A program made the translations under genes and the position numbers. A DNA stretch of 64,000 nucleotides from Peptoanaerobacter stomatis (GTDB taxonomy: Bacteria > Bacillota > Clostridia > Peptostreptococcales > Filifactoraceae): assembly GCF_000238095.2 (NCBI RefSeq), contig NZ_JH815225.1, forward strand, positions 979,140 through 1,043,139. The letters run 5' to 3'. Below the pieces are notes generated by a model, which saw nothing but the letters and a program-made list of their open reading frames with translations, did no database searches and was not told where the DNA came from. Positions 45,910 to 55,300 of the stretch are shown here, one piece after another. Numbering within the stretch: position 1 is the first letter of the stretch; the number at the start of each line of letters is the position of its first letter.

Positions 45910-46728
45910 TCAATTTTCTTTAATTATTTCAATAGGTTTTAGTTCTTGAAGTCTGCTTTTTATATCATTTTGTAATTCTATCATCTGCTCAACATCTTGA
46001 ATATCTTCCAATTTTTCAAATTTTTTGAGATATTTTAATGCTTCATCCGGATATCCTAATATATTAAGCTGATTTATGCTTGCTGTTATCTCTTTTACTG
46101 TAATAGATTTTACTTCAAATTGTACCTGAGCCCTTACGATTTCATCTCTTATGTCGCTCATCTCTTCATCCAACTTAAAAGCTGAATCTGCTGAATTTTT
46201 AAGTTTTTCTATGAGATAATCAGGTAATTTGTGATTATATTTGTATTTGAGTGAATGTTCTATTGTTGCCCAAAAATTCATAGACAATGTTCTTATCTGT
46301 ATTTCTGCAAGTATATCCATTCTGCCTCTAACAGTGTGGACAGGATATCTTATTATGACGTGATAACTTCTATAACCGCTTTCTTTGTAGTTTTTTATAT
46401 AGTCTTTTTCATACTCTACCTTCATATCTTCACGGCTTCTTATATATTTGACGACTGTATAAATATCTTCTACAAATTGACACATTATCCTTATGCCCGC
46501 TATATCTTCTATGTTTTCTCTAAGTTCAGACTGTTCAAACTTCACATCTAATCTCTTTGCCTTATCTATTATTGAAGATATTTTTTTTACTCTTCCGGTA
46601 ACGAACTCTATTGGAGAATAACTTTCCGTATCTTTTAACTCTTTTCTGATATCCTTAAACTTTATCTTTAACTCCTCAACTGCATATTCGTAAGGTAATA
46701 GAAATTTTTTCCAAGAAAAAACATCCAT
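45910..46728 (-). CDS. relQ: Small (p)ppGpp synthetase, RelQ type
   Basis: A 272-residue synthetase-only alarmone enzyme. It has FVTGRVKKISSIIDKA, IEDIAGIRIMCQFVEDIY, the G-loop ESGYRSYHVIIRYPV and EIQIRTLSMNFWATIEHSLKYKYN, all matching RelQ/YjbM. No HD hydrolase or TGS/ACT domain is present. It is longer than B. subtilis RelQ (about 210) by a charged helical C-terminal tail. A strong AAGGAGG lies upstream of the ATG. It sits between thiI and the two-component genes, all on the same strand. Confidence 0.92.
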   Translation of the reverse strand: MDVFSWKKFLLPYEYAVEELKIKFKDIRKELKDTESYSPIEFVTGRVKKISSIIDKAKRLDVKFEQSELRENIEDIAGIRIMCQFVEDIYTVVKYIRSREDMKVEYEKDYIKNYKESGYRSYHVIIRYPVHTVRGRMDILAEIQIRTLSMNFWATIEHSLKYKYNHKLPDYLIEKLKNSADSAFKLDEEMSDIRDEIVRAQVQFEVKSITVKEITASINQLNILGYPDEALKYLKKFEKLEDIQDVEQMIELQNDIKSRLQELKPIEIIKEN

Positions 46729-46769
46729 TTTATCTTCCTCCTTTTTTGTGTTAAATTTAAAGTATGAAA

Positions 46770-47948
46770 TTATTTTATTTTAAGCTCCAAAATCTCTCTT
46801 TGTTCTATAGCTGATTTTACGAGTTTATCTATATCCAATTTTTCTTCACTGCTGAGAACTTTTTCCATCTTAGGTTTTGTCGCCGGTTTTTTAGGTAAAA
46901 ACACTGTGCAACAATCTTCTTCTTTTATTATTGATATATCATAAGTGCCTATTTTTTTTGCAACTTCTATTATACTGTCCTTTTCCATAGCTATCAACGG
47001 TCTAAATACAGGCATGGTATTTACTACATTGTCCGTTGCAAGAAGTCCAAGAGATGTCTGCGATGCCACTTGACCTAAACTTTCTCCTGTTATCAGCGCC
47101 GTACACTCATATTCATTTGCTATATCTTGTGCTATTCTCATCATAAAACGTCTTGAAAGTATTGTCATATATTCTTCAGGACATTTTTCATTTATCTCTT
47201 TTTGAATATCCAATAAATTTACCAAATGCAGTCTTATTTTTCCACAATACGCTGTCAAATGTGAAACCAAATCTATAACTTTTTGTTTTGAACGTTCATT
47301 TGTAAACGGATAACTGTGAAAATGAACCGCCTCTATAAAAAGTCCACGCCTTGCCATAAGATATGTAGCAACCGGTGAATCTATACCGCCTGATATCAAA
47401 GTACATGCTCTTCCGTTTATGCCTCTTGGCATTCCACCTTCGCCTAATATCTTTTTACTATAAACTATATTCACATCTTTTCTGAATTCACAGTGTATTT
47501 CAAATTCCGGATTTTTTACGTCTACATACAAGTTTGGATATTCTTTTAAAACTTTCTCTCCCATATCTATATTCATTTGATTTGACTGCATATCAAAACT
47601 TTTGTCTATTCGTCTTATGCTCAACTTGAAACTCGTTTTTTTATCTTTGTCCATCTCAAAATCTATAAGTCTTTTTATAAGCTCAAATAAATTATCATAT
47701 CCGCTATCAGATACCATAGCTGGAGACATTGACACCACGCCAAATATATCATCTATTTTTTTGATAATTTCAAATGCATCTACATTTGCTAAAGATATTT
47801 CCACTCTTCCATTTTCTTTTTGAATTTTTACTTCTTTGTTTTTATACAACCTGTATTTTATATTTTTTACAAGCGCATTCTCAAATTCCGCTTTATTTTT
47901 CTTTTTTACAGAAATTTCTCCATTTCTCACTATTATTATATCGTACAT
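46770..47948 (-). CDS. thiI: tRNA 4-thiouridine synthase ThiI
   Basis: Thiolates U8 of tRNA and, in some bacteria, supplies sulfur for thiamine. The 392-residue protein has an N-terminal ferredoxin-like/THUMP region (about 1-165), the adenylating PP-loop LISGGIDSPVATYLMARRG (about 185-203) and the family's EEDCCTVFLPKKPATKP with paired Cys. The rhodanese domain of enterobacterial ThiI is absent, as in B. subtilis, where a dedicated cysteine desulfurase supplies the sulfur. Here that gene is two bases upstream. Confidence 0.95.
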   Translation of the reverse strand: MYDIIIVRNGEISVKKKNKAEFENALVKNIKYRLYKNKEVKIQKENGRVEISLANVDAFEIIKKIDDIFGVVSMSPAMVSDSGYDNLFELIKRLIDFEMDKDKKTSFKLSIRRIDKSFDMQSNQMNIDMGEKVLKEYPNLYVDVKNPEFEIHCEFRKDVNIVYSKKILGEGGMPRGINGRACTLISGGIDSPVATYLMARRGLFIEAVHFHSYPFTNERSKQKVIDLVSHLTAYCGKIRLHLVNLLDIQKEINEKCPEEYMTILSRRFMMRIAQDIANEYECTALITGESLGQVASQTSLGLLATDNVVNTMPVFRPLIAMEKDSIIEVAKKIGTYDISIIKEEDCCTVFLPKKPATKPKMEKVLSSEEKLDIDKLVKSAIEQREILELKIK

Positions 47949-47950
47949 CT

Positions 47951-49102
47951 CTACCTCTTTTTGTATTTAGTGACTTTTCTTATATCTTCCACATATTTTT
48001 TCAATTTTTCAACTACTGTTTGTACATCTTGCATAGTTGTAGTTTCATCAAGTGATATTCTGACCGTACCGTCTTTGTATTTATCATTCAATCCTATACT
48101 TTGCATAACTCTTGAACCTTTTTTCTTAGATGAACATGCACTGCCTACAGATACATATATCTCATCCATTTCCAAATAATGAAGCAAAACTTCAGATTTT
48201 ATACCTGCAAATGATACGCTCAATATATGGGGTGCATTTATAGGAGGTGTATTTATACTTATATCTTCAATTTGCAAACTTAGCAGTTCAATCAGATAAT
48301 CTCTATTTTTTCTTATATTATCTGTTTTTTCAAAATTCATTTGCATCTCAACTGCTTTTGCAAGCCCACATATACCACCCACATTTTCTGTACCGGCTCT
48401 TAATTTATGTTCTTGCCCTCCTCCGAATATAAGTGGCAAAATCTTGACATTTTTTCTCACATATAAAAATCCTATACCTTTAGGAGCATGAATTTTATGT
48501 GCACTTACAGAGATTAAATCCACGTTTAATTTCGACACATCAATTGGCAATTTCATATATGATTGCACACAATCTGTATGAAAATATGTAAGCGGATTAA
48601 CAGATTTTATCAAATTTCCGATTTTGTCTATATCATTTACTGAACCAATTTCATTGTTTACATGCATTATAGAAACTAAAACAGTATCTTTTCTAATTTC
48701 ATTTTTCAAATCTTCTAAATCTATAACTCCATTTTTATCAGCTTTCAAAAATGTAACATCAAAGTCTTCATAATCTTTTAAATACATAAATGTATTATAC
48801 ACACTGCTGTGTTCAATATTTGTTGTTATTATATGCTTTCCTTTATTTTTATTCGCCCTTGCTACTCCAAGTATAGCTGTATTATTACTCTCACTTCCGC
48901 CTGAAGTAAATATTATTTCATCAGTATTCGCCTTTATTGATTCAGCTATTATCTTTCTTGCGTTGTTCAGTTCATTTTCCGCCTTGAATGCCACATCATA
49001 AGCAGAAGACGGATTAAAATTACAATTTGTATATATTTCTTTCATCTTTTGTAAAACCTCGTCATAGATGAAAGTAGTTGCAGAATTATCTAAATATATC
49101 AA
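47951..49102 (-). CDS. Cysteine desulfurase (NifS/IscS family), partner of ThiI
   Basis: Takes sulfur from cysteine onto an active-site Cys using PLP. The protein begins IYLDNSATTFIY, then FTSGGSESNNTAILG, TNIEHSSVYN, MHVNNEIGSVND, SVSAHKIHAPKGIGFLY (PLP Lys) and SVGSACSSKKKGSRVMQ with the catalytic Cys loop. I choose TTG 49102 because it gives the family N-terminus and follows GGTGA by about four bases; GTG codons at 49111 and 49114 are alternatives. Two bases separate it from thiI, matching the NifZ-ThiI pairing known in B. subtilis. Confidence 0.9.
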   Translation of the reverse strand: MIYLDNSATTFIYDEVLQKMKEIYTNCNFNPSSAYDVAFKAENELNNARKIIAESIKANTDEIIFTSGGSESNNTAILGVARANKNKGKHIITTNIEHSSVYNTFMYLKDYEDFDVTFLKADKNGVIDLEDLKNEIRKDTVLVSIMHVNNEIGSVNDIDKIGNLIKSVNPLTYFHTDCVQSYMKLPIDVSKLNVDLISVSAHKIHAPKGIGFLYVRKNVKILPLIFGGGQEHKLRAGTENVGGICGLAKAVEMQMNFEKTDNIRKNRDYLIELLSLQIEDISINTPPINAPHILSVSFAGIKSEVLLHYLEMDEIYVSVGSACSSKKKGSRVMQSIGLNDKYKDGTVRISLDETTTMQDVQTVVEKLKKYVEDIRKVTKYKKR

Positions 49103-49406
49103 TTTTATCACCACTAATCAACTTTGTATAAATAATAATTATTAATTTAATCCAAAAACCTGTTTAAAAGACTATATCATAATCTAAAACATTGCTACAC
49201 AAAAACTGTGATATAATATTTTTACAAAGTATTATTTTAATAACCTTCAATGAATATGATTATATCAAATTTATTGATATTTTTGAATAATTAATTTTAA
49301 AGTTGTAATCTGATTGTGTAAAATTTACTTATTGCATACTTAAAGTGTCAGATTATATTTTATTATTTGACTTCTTATCTTTTATATATATTAAAAACAA
49401 AATCCC

Positions 49407-49435
49407 TTGACATAATAAGAATTCAATAGTATAGT
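49407..49435 (+). promoter_or_regulatory. Candidate promoter of the diguanylate cyclase gene
   Basis: TTGACA (49407-49412), 17-base spacer, TATAGT (49430-49435), giving a leader of about 110 bases. Within the leader ACAGATT and AATCTGT form a small inverted repeat. The rest of the 49103-49553 gap has no ORF. Confidence 0.6.
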
Positions 49436-49553
49436 TCAATATGAGTAGAGATTATTACAGATTATATTAATTAAAAATAAAATTACAATCTGTTTAAATA
49501 TAATTTTCTGATTAACATATTATAAAGCTTAGTTTTTTATAAAGGAGTTTTAT

Positions 49554-50798
49554 ATGTTTGAATACAAGAATAATATTTATTGCATAGGTATTTTTAACGA
49601 AAATAATGAGGTAATACAGAAATTATCACCAAAAAATATAGAAATCATACATTCTTCAACTATAGAAATAAGCAAACTTACAGATGCCGATTATATAGTC
49701 GCACAGATGGAAATGTCAGATATTAAAAATTTAATATCAATGATGAACGACCTAAATAAATCATTAAATAATTTGGTACTATGTCTTAGCAAAGAAGATA
49801 TGAAAACTATATTTGACTGTGAACAAGTATATGATATAGGATATATCTGGCACAAAGATTCTGACAAAAAAGAATTGATTTATAATTTTAAAAAATTATT
49901 AGATAAAATAGCAGAAGATAATGAAGTTTATGAATATAGAAAAATTATAGAAACAGTAATAAACACATCCGTAGACTTGATATGGGTAAAAGATATAAAA
50001 GGACGCCATAAGATGTTTAACAACAATTTCTTAGATGCATTGCCTCCTGCAAAAGATGGGCACAAAAAGACTTATGATGAATGCGTTGATAGAGGACATC
50101 TATTTTTATGGGAATTAAGCCCAGAAGATTATTCCGGTGGAGAATTTATATGTATGGAATCAGAATTAGATGTCATAGAGGCAAATAGAACATTAACTTT
50201 TGACGAAAAATTAATTGTAGGCAATGGAGATATAAGAAAGCTGATTACAAAAAAATCACCTGTTCACGATAGAGCCGGCAATATAATCGGTACAGTAGGT
50301 GTGGCAAAAGATATTACTCAAGAACTTTTGTATAAAGAAATGTTGGAAAAAAATGCTAATACTGATTATCTCACAGGAATATTTAATAGACGATATATGT
50401 ACGATTTAATGGAAGCAAATATATACAATGAATTCGCTGTATTGTTTATGGATTTAGACAATTTTAAATATATTAATGACACTTATGGCCATAATAAAGG
50501 AGATGAGGCTATAGTGCTCACAGCCGAAACTTTACAACAAATCTTACCTGATTTTTTGGTAGGAAGATTGGGCGGAGATGAATTTATCGTATTTATGGAA
50601 GGAAAACATGATTTACAAGAAATAGTATCTACTGTAAAAAGTAAAATTAAAGAAGCTTATTCGAAAGATACTTGCTTTCAAACTCTGGATATAAGCATAG
50701 GGTATGCTGAAAATAATACACAAAATCCTGATATAGAGCATCTAATACATATAGCTGATAACATTATGTATGACAGTAAAATATTACAAAAAAAATGA
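49554..50798 (+). CDS. PAS-GGDEF diguanylate cyclase
   Basis: A 414-residue protein. The N-terminal 120 residues may be a degenerate receiver-like domain (YIVAQMEMSDIKNL; NLVLCLSKED). A PAS/PAC domain follows at about 125-258 (NTSVDLIWVKDIKGRHKMFN; DRAGNIIGTVGVAKDIT). The catalytic GGDEF domain covers about 260-414: NTDYLTGIFNRR, VLFMDLDNFKYIND and the intact RLGGDEFIVF (340-344). No RxxD inhibitory site precedes GGDEF, so product inhibition is probably absent. No membrane segment is visible. It should make cyclic di-GMP. AAAGGAG precedes the ATG. Confidence 0.92.
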   Translation: MFEYKNNIYCIGIFNENNEVIQKLSPKNIEIIHSSTIEISKLTDADYIVAQMEMSDIKNLISMMNDLNKSLNNLVLCLSKEDMKTIFDCEQVYDIGYIWHKDSDKKELIYNFKKLLDKIAEDNEVYEYRKIIETVINTSVDLIWVKDIKGRHKMFNNNFLDALPPAKDGHKKTYDECVDRGHLFLWELSPEDYSGGEFICMESELDVIEANRTLTFDEKLIVGNGDIRKLITKKSPVHDRAGNIIGTVGVAKDITQELLYKEMLEKNANTDYLTGIFNRRYMYDLMEANIYNEFAVLFMDLDNFKYINDTYGHNKGDEAIVLTAETLQQILPDFLVGRLGGDEFIVFMEGKHDLQEIVSTVKSKIKEAYSKDTCFQTLDISIGYAENNTQNPDIEHLIHIADNIMYDSKILQKK

Positions 50799-50825
50799 TA
50801 ATTTAGTATTTAACCATATCTTTTT

Positions 50826-50930
50826 ATACCAAACTCTGATAGAGTAATAGATAATTTATATAAAAAGTACAAAAATTTGTTAGATTTCATTAAATTTATA
50901 CAATACTATTTTGTATAGTTATATTGTATT
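50826..50930 (+). repeat. Interspersed AT-rich repeat, copy E (degenerate)
   Basis: Begins ATACCAAACTCTGATAGAGT and continues AATAGATAATTT, matching the core of copy C with several changes. Downstream lies a perfect 16-base palindrome TGATATTATAATATCA (50932-50947). Confidence 0.45.
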
Positions 50931-50994
50931 TTGATATTATAATATCATACAAACTGTATAATGCACCACTTAATATTTTAAATACTTCATTTCT

Positions 50995-51040
50995 AAATCC
51001 CATAGGGCGAATCAGCTTACATATTCGTTCTATGGGATTT
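50995..51040. terminator. Strong hairpin in the 50.8-51.4 kb gap
   Basis: An 18-bp stem: AAATCCCATAG...CGAAT pairs with ATTCG...CTATGGGATTT, including two G-U pairs, around a 10-base loop. It is the most GC-rich structure in a 599-base gap without ORFs. No T run follows, so it could end the diguanylate cyclase transcript weakly, or be a small RNA or processing element. Confidence 0.5.
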
Positions 51041-51287
51041 ATTTATGCTATATTTTAGTACAATAGTTTTATAAATTTATTCTTTAATTTATATTCTACA
51101 AATTATACAAAAAATTTTAAATATATAATGCAGAAATATTATTTTTTTAATTAAACATATTATAACACCAATAAAAATTGGTCACTATACAGTTTACAAA
51201 AGCTATAATATGATTGCATAGTTTTATGAACATTCTAAAAATTCCATCATATATACGTAAAAATGCTGTTTATAAATTTTAAAATAA

Positions 51288-51316
51288 TTGAAAAAAATAT
51301 GATATTAATATATAAT
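51288..51316 (+). promoter_or_regulatory. Candidate promoter of murB
   Basis: TTGAAA (51288-51293), 17-base spacer, TATAAT (51311-51316), about 82 bases before the murB ATG. Confidence 0.55.
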
Positions 51317-51346
51317 TATTTACATAACTATTTTTTTAGAAAGGAT

Positions 51347-51382
51347 ATGGGTAAAAAATACAATCTCGTACTTGTTTTTTAA
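51347..51382 (+). CDS. Possible leader peptide upstream of murB
   Basis: An 11-codon frame reading MGKKYNLVLVF, starting just after AAAGG and ending 15 bases before the murB ATG. murB itself lacks a visible ribosome site, so coupling or read-through from this small frame is conceivable. Very short, low confidence. Confidence 0.2.
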   Translation: MGKKYNLVLVF

Positions 51383-51397
51383 CTCTGAATTATAGAT

Positions 51398-52327
51398 ATG
51401 ATAAGCAAAAGAGAAAATATAGACGTAAAATCTTTTATTGCAGAAAAACTCGCACCTTATGACCTAATAACAGATTATCCTATGAAAAACTGTACATCTT
51501 TTCACATAGGCGGAGAAGCAGATTTTTTTGTCAGACCTAAATCTCTCGTCCATCTAATGGATATATTGGAGATTGCAAAAAGCTATGAATATCCTGTTTT
51601 TGTTATGGGTAACGGAAGTAATTTATTGGTATCCGACAAAGGTATAAGAGCTATTGTCGTTCAATTATCAGATAATTTTTCACAACTCACTAAAATAGAT
51701 GATGAAACTGTAGAAGTAGAGTCAGGTATGTCTATGACTTCACTTTCAAAATATTTTTTAGATAATTCGCTTACAGGCTTTGAATTTGGTTGCGGTATTC
51801 CAGGCACAGTAGGTGGTGCTGTTACAATGAATGCCGGTGCATATGACTCCATGATGAGCAATGTTGTACAAGAAGTAATAGTCTTGGATAAAGATATGAA
51901 TATAAAAAAATTGTCCAATGAACAAATGCAATTTTCTTATAGAAATTCAATAATATCAAAGGAAAATTTAGTTGTTTTGAGCATCAGAATAAAACTCAAA
52001 AAAGGAGATTTTACTGAAATAAAAGAAAAAATTGACGATTATACATTTAAGCGCACTTCAAAACAACCTCTGTCATATTACTCTGCCGGCTCGACTTTCA
52101 AAAGACCGGAGGGATATTTTGCAGGTAAATTGATAGAAGACAGCGGACTTAAAGGACTTGTTATGAAAAATGTCGCCGTGTCATCTATGCACAGCGGTTT
52201 TGTAATCAACTTAGGCAATGCCACTTGCAGTGAAGTATTGGAAATGCTAACATTTATAAAACAAGTTGTCGGTAATAAATTCCATGTATCTCTTGAAGAA
52301 GAGATAAAAATAGTTGGAGAATTTTAA
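51398..52327 (+). CDS. murB: UDP-N-acetylenolpyruvoylglucosamine reductase MurB
   Basis: Reduces UDP-GlcNAc-enolpyruvate to UDP-MurNAc in peptidoglycan synthesis. The 309-residue FAD protein has CTSFHIGGEADFFVRP, VMGNGSNLLVSDKG, FEFGCGIPGTVGGAVTMNAGAYD, FSYRNS and the type II MurB ending with SAGSTFKRPEGYFAGKLIE (active-site Ser) and GFVINLGNATCSEVLE. No Shine-Dalgarno precedes the ATG at 51398, unusual in this window. The surface-protein gene follows after 23 bases. Confidence 0.95.
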   Translation: MISKRENIDVKSFIAEKLAPYDLITDYPMKNCTSFHIGGEADFFVRPKSLVHLMDILEIAKSYEYPVFVMGNGSNLLVSDKGIRAIVVQLSDNFSQLTKIDDETVEVESGMSMTSLSKYFLDNSLTGFEFGCGIPGTVGGAVTMNAGAYDSMMSNVVQEVIVLDKDMNIKKLSNEQMQFSYRNSIISKENLVVLSIRIKLKKGDFTEIKEKIDDYTFKRTSKQPLSYYSAGSTFKRPEGYFAGKLIEDSGLKGLVMKNVAVSSMHSGFVINLGNATCSEVLEMLTFIKQVVGNKFHVSLEEEIKIVGEF

Positions 52328-52350
52328 TTTTTGAAAGGAGTTTATATAGT

Positions 52351-55300
52351 ATGATTACTATAAAACGTAAAATTTCTTTTATATTGGCATTCGTGCTGGT
52401 ATTATCCTGTTTTTACAATCCGAACAAAATCGTGTATGCAGCACCTGATGTACAGGTAAAAATTACACTTAATCATTTTGATGCAAAAGACGAATTAAAA
52501 TCAGTAAATAAAACTATACAATTAGGCGGTAATGCACAAATCAAGGACGCACATATATCCACGCCTATAAAAATTGAATTCAGGAACAGTTCTAATGACC
52601 TCATTAGTTTAAAACAAACAAATTCCACACCTTCATTATCTTTGCAAGATTTTGTAAAATTAACAAAAGATGGAGGAGATGGCACAAACCTTATTCCTTC
52701 GAAATTCAACCACACGCCCTTTAGTGCTTCAATTTTTAATACAATAAATTTATCACTTGTATCAGGTGCATCATTAGATCCAGATGCTAATTATACACTT
52801 AAAATATATACTTCAAAGCTTAGCACATTTACAGGTTCTACTCCACTTGGCAACCAAAATTTTGTATTTAAAATAAGTTCTGAGCGAACACCTAAAATAA
52901 CATCTATAAAATCTGAAAACAACAAATTAAAAATAACATTTGACAGAAAAATTGATAAAGATATCGCAAATAATGCCATAATAGACAACAACAATATATT
53001 TCTTAAAGATGAAAACGCCGGTGTAGGTGCAACTTTCAAAAAGTTGAGCAATTTCGGTGCACAAAACAGAAAAATAGAGTATGAGCCAAATACTACCACA
53101 AGTACAGTATTGGTCGGTCCTATAAAAAACGGTAAGTACACTGTACTTGTAAATAACACCGATAATTCTATATCAACTATGGTTACAAATTTTGTGAGAA
53201 ATAAAACAACCACAGGTAGTGAGCCCACAATATCAAATCCTATACCGCTTTATGCTAAAACTAAAAATCAAAGCGATATCTTAATAAAATATGACGGTTT
53301 TGATGTTTCAAAAAATATAGTATTAAAAAAATTTACAACTTCACAATCATCAGCCACTATTGCACTTGCTAATTCACAAAGCACTTCAAATACGGATATA
53401 GATGTAGATACACTAATAAACAATAATAATATAACAATCAATCAGAACATACCTAATGATAAAAGCCTTTTTGTTCAAGGAGATGTCAACCAAGCTGTTA
53501 CAATAACTCCTACTATATCAAATATAACAATGGATCAAAAAGAAAACTCTACATTTAAAAAAGATAGAATAGAAATAAATTCAACATCAACAACCTTGAC
53601 TCCAAATACAAAATACACTATAGAAATAGATAAGAGTGAGTTTTTATATGATAATGACACTACCATGCCTGCCGGCAATACAAAAGAAAAATATACTTTT
53701 ACAACAGAAAAAAGACCACAGCTTACTCTAAATACAAAAAATATAGAAAAAGGCTCAACAAACTCCACTTTGACATTGACATCATCAAGACCGATAGAGG
53801 CTGTTGATACATCAAATCCTTTAAAAGATAAAATTATTGTAAAAGATGTAAACTCTACTGCTATACCAATAGTTTCTGCAAGTTTACCTAATAACAACAC
53901 ATTGACTATAGTGCTTGACGTATCTTCATCAGCACTTGGAACTGCTAATATAAATATACCGAACGATGTTTTTAAAAGACATTTATCGCAGGGATTAGAA
54001 GCAGAAGTTTTAAATGATACATTTACAATATCAAGACCGAGCAGTGATTTAAAAGCTAATTTAGAATTTAAATATTTCTCATCATCAGATGAATTGATAT
54101 CTGCTAATGAATCTAATATTCCTTCAGTAGACTTGTCATCTCCATCATCAAGCAAAACAATAGACAATTTATTAATCGACAGTGAGATAAAAATAAAATT
54201 GAATTTAGACGTAAAAGCAAAATTAGGAAAGAGACTTGAAGATATATTAAAACTGTCAAAAGGTTCAGTTGCAGAAAGAATAACGGATTACTATAATATA
54301 ACACCTGCAGATGTAACGACAGATTTCAATGAATTTGTTCTTGCACCAAAAAAATCGCTTGAATCCGATTCAGAATACACACTTACAGTAGATAATTCAC
54401 AATTAGTGGATACAACTTATAACGCATCTATAGGTGACACAAAATTTGTATTTTTATTGAAAACTGAAAAACAACCTGTAGGAACACAAGGCGCACAAGT
54501 AAACAAAGACTATTCTGTAACGTTCGACAGAAAAATTGATACACCATCAGTATCAGACATAAAACTATACAAATTAAACGAATTTGGACAATATACAGAA
54601 TTTACAGCAATATCTCCATCAGATATAGACTTGGTAGGCGAAAAAACTTTAGTTATAAAAAATCTTCCAACAGGAAAATATCAGATAAAATTAAATTCAG
54701 ATACAAAAACAATAAAAAGAAAAAATGTTTCAACTTCCGTATTATATGCAAAAGAATTTTTAGGTGCAGTTCAAGATGATACTAAACCTGATTTTGAAAT
54801 AAAATCACTTGCATCAACAGTATCAGATTATATAAGACTCAACAAATTTGAAGCATCAGGCATGCAAGTCGTACAAGTGAATAAAGTTGGTGAAACTAAT
54901 AAAAACAATACTCAAATAGAAACAGATACACCTATAAATGTCAAGTTTACAATACCTTACACATATACAAACAATGCGTTTTCAATAAACTTGGCATCAG
55001 ATACAACTTCACCGTCACTTGGCATAAAATCTATTAACAAAAAAATTTCAAGTTCAGGTGCAATAGACGGAGTAGATATAGTTTTAAATGATTTACTTCT
55101 ACCTGATACAAAGTATAAATTAAAAATATACAAAAATAAATTTACAAACTCACAAGGCTCATTAGCAGGCACAAATAATGAAACAGAAGAATATGAGTTC
55201 ACAACAGAAGCTCCTCCTGTTTTATTATCAGCAGATGTTCCTAAAATTGAGAAAAAAGCTACCGACCAAACAATAACTTTAAAATTTGACAAAAATATAG

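Noticed and set aside
53535-54167. 210-codon minus-strand open frame inside the surface-protein gene
   Set aside because: It is antisense to a strongly supported gene with signal peptide and repeats; its composition (Val/Ser/Phe-rich) is the expected mirror of the real frame, and it has no motif.
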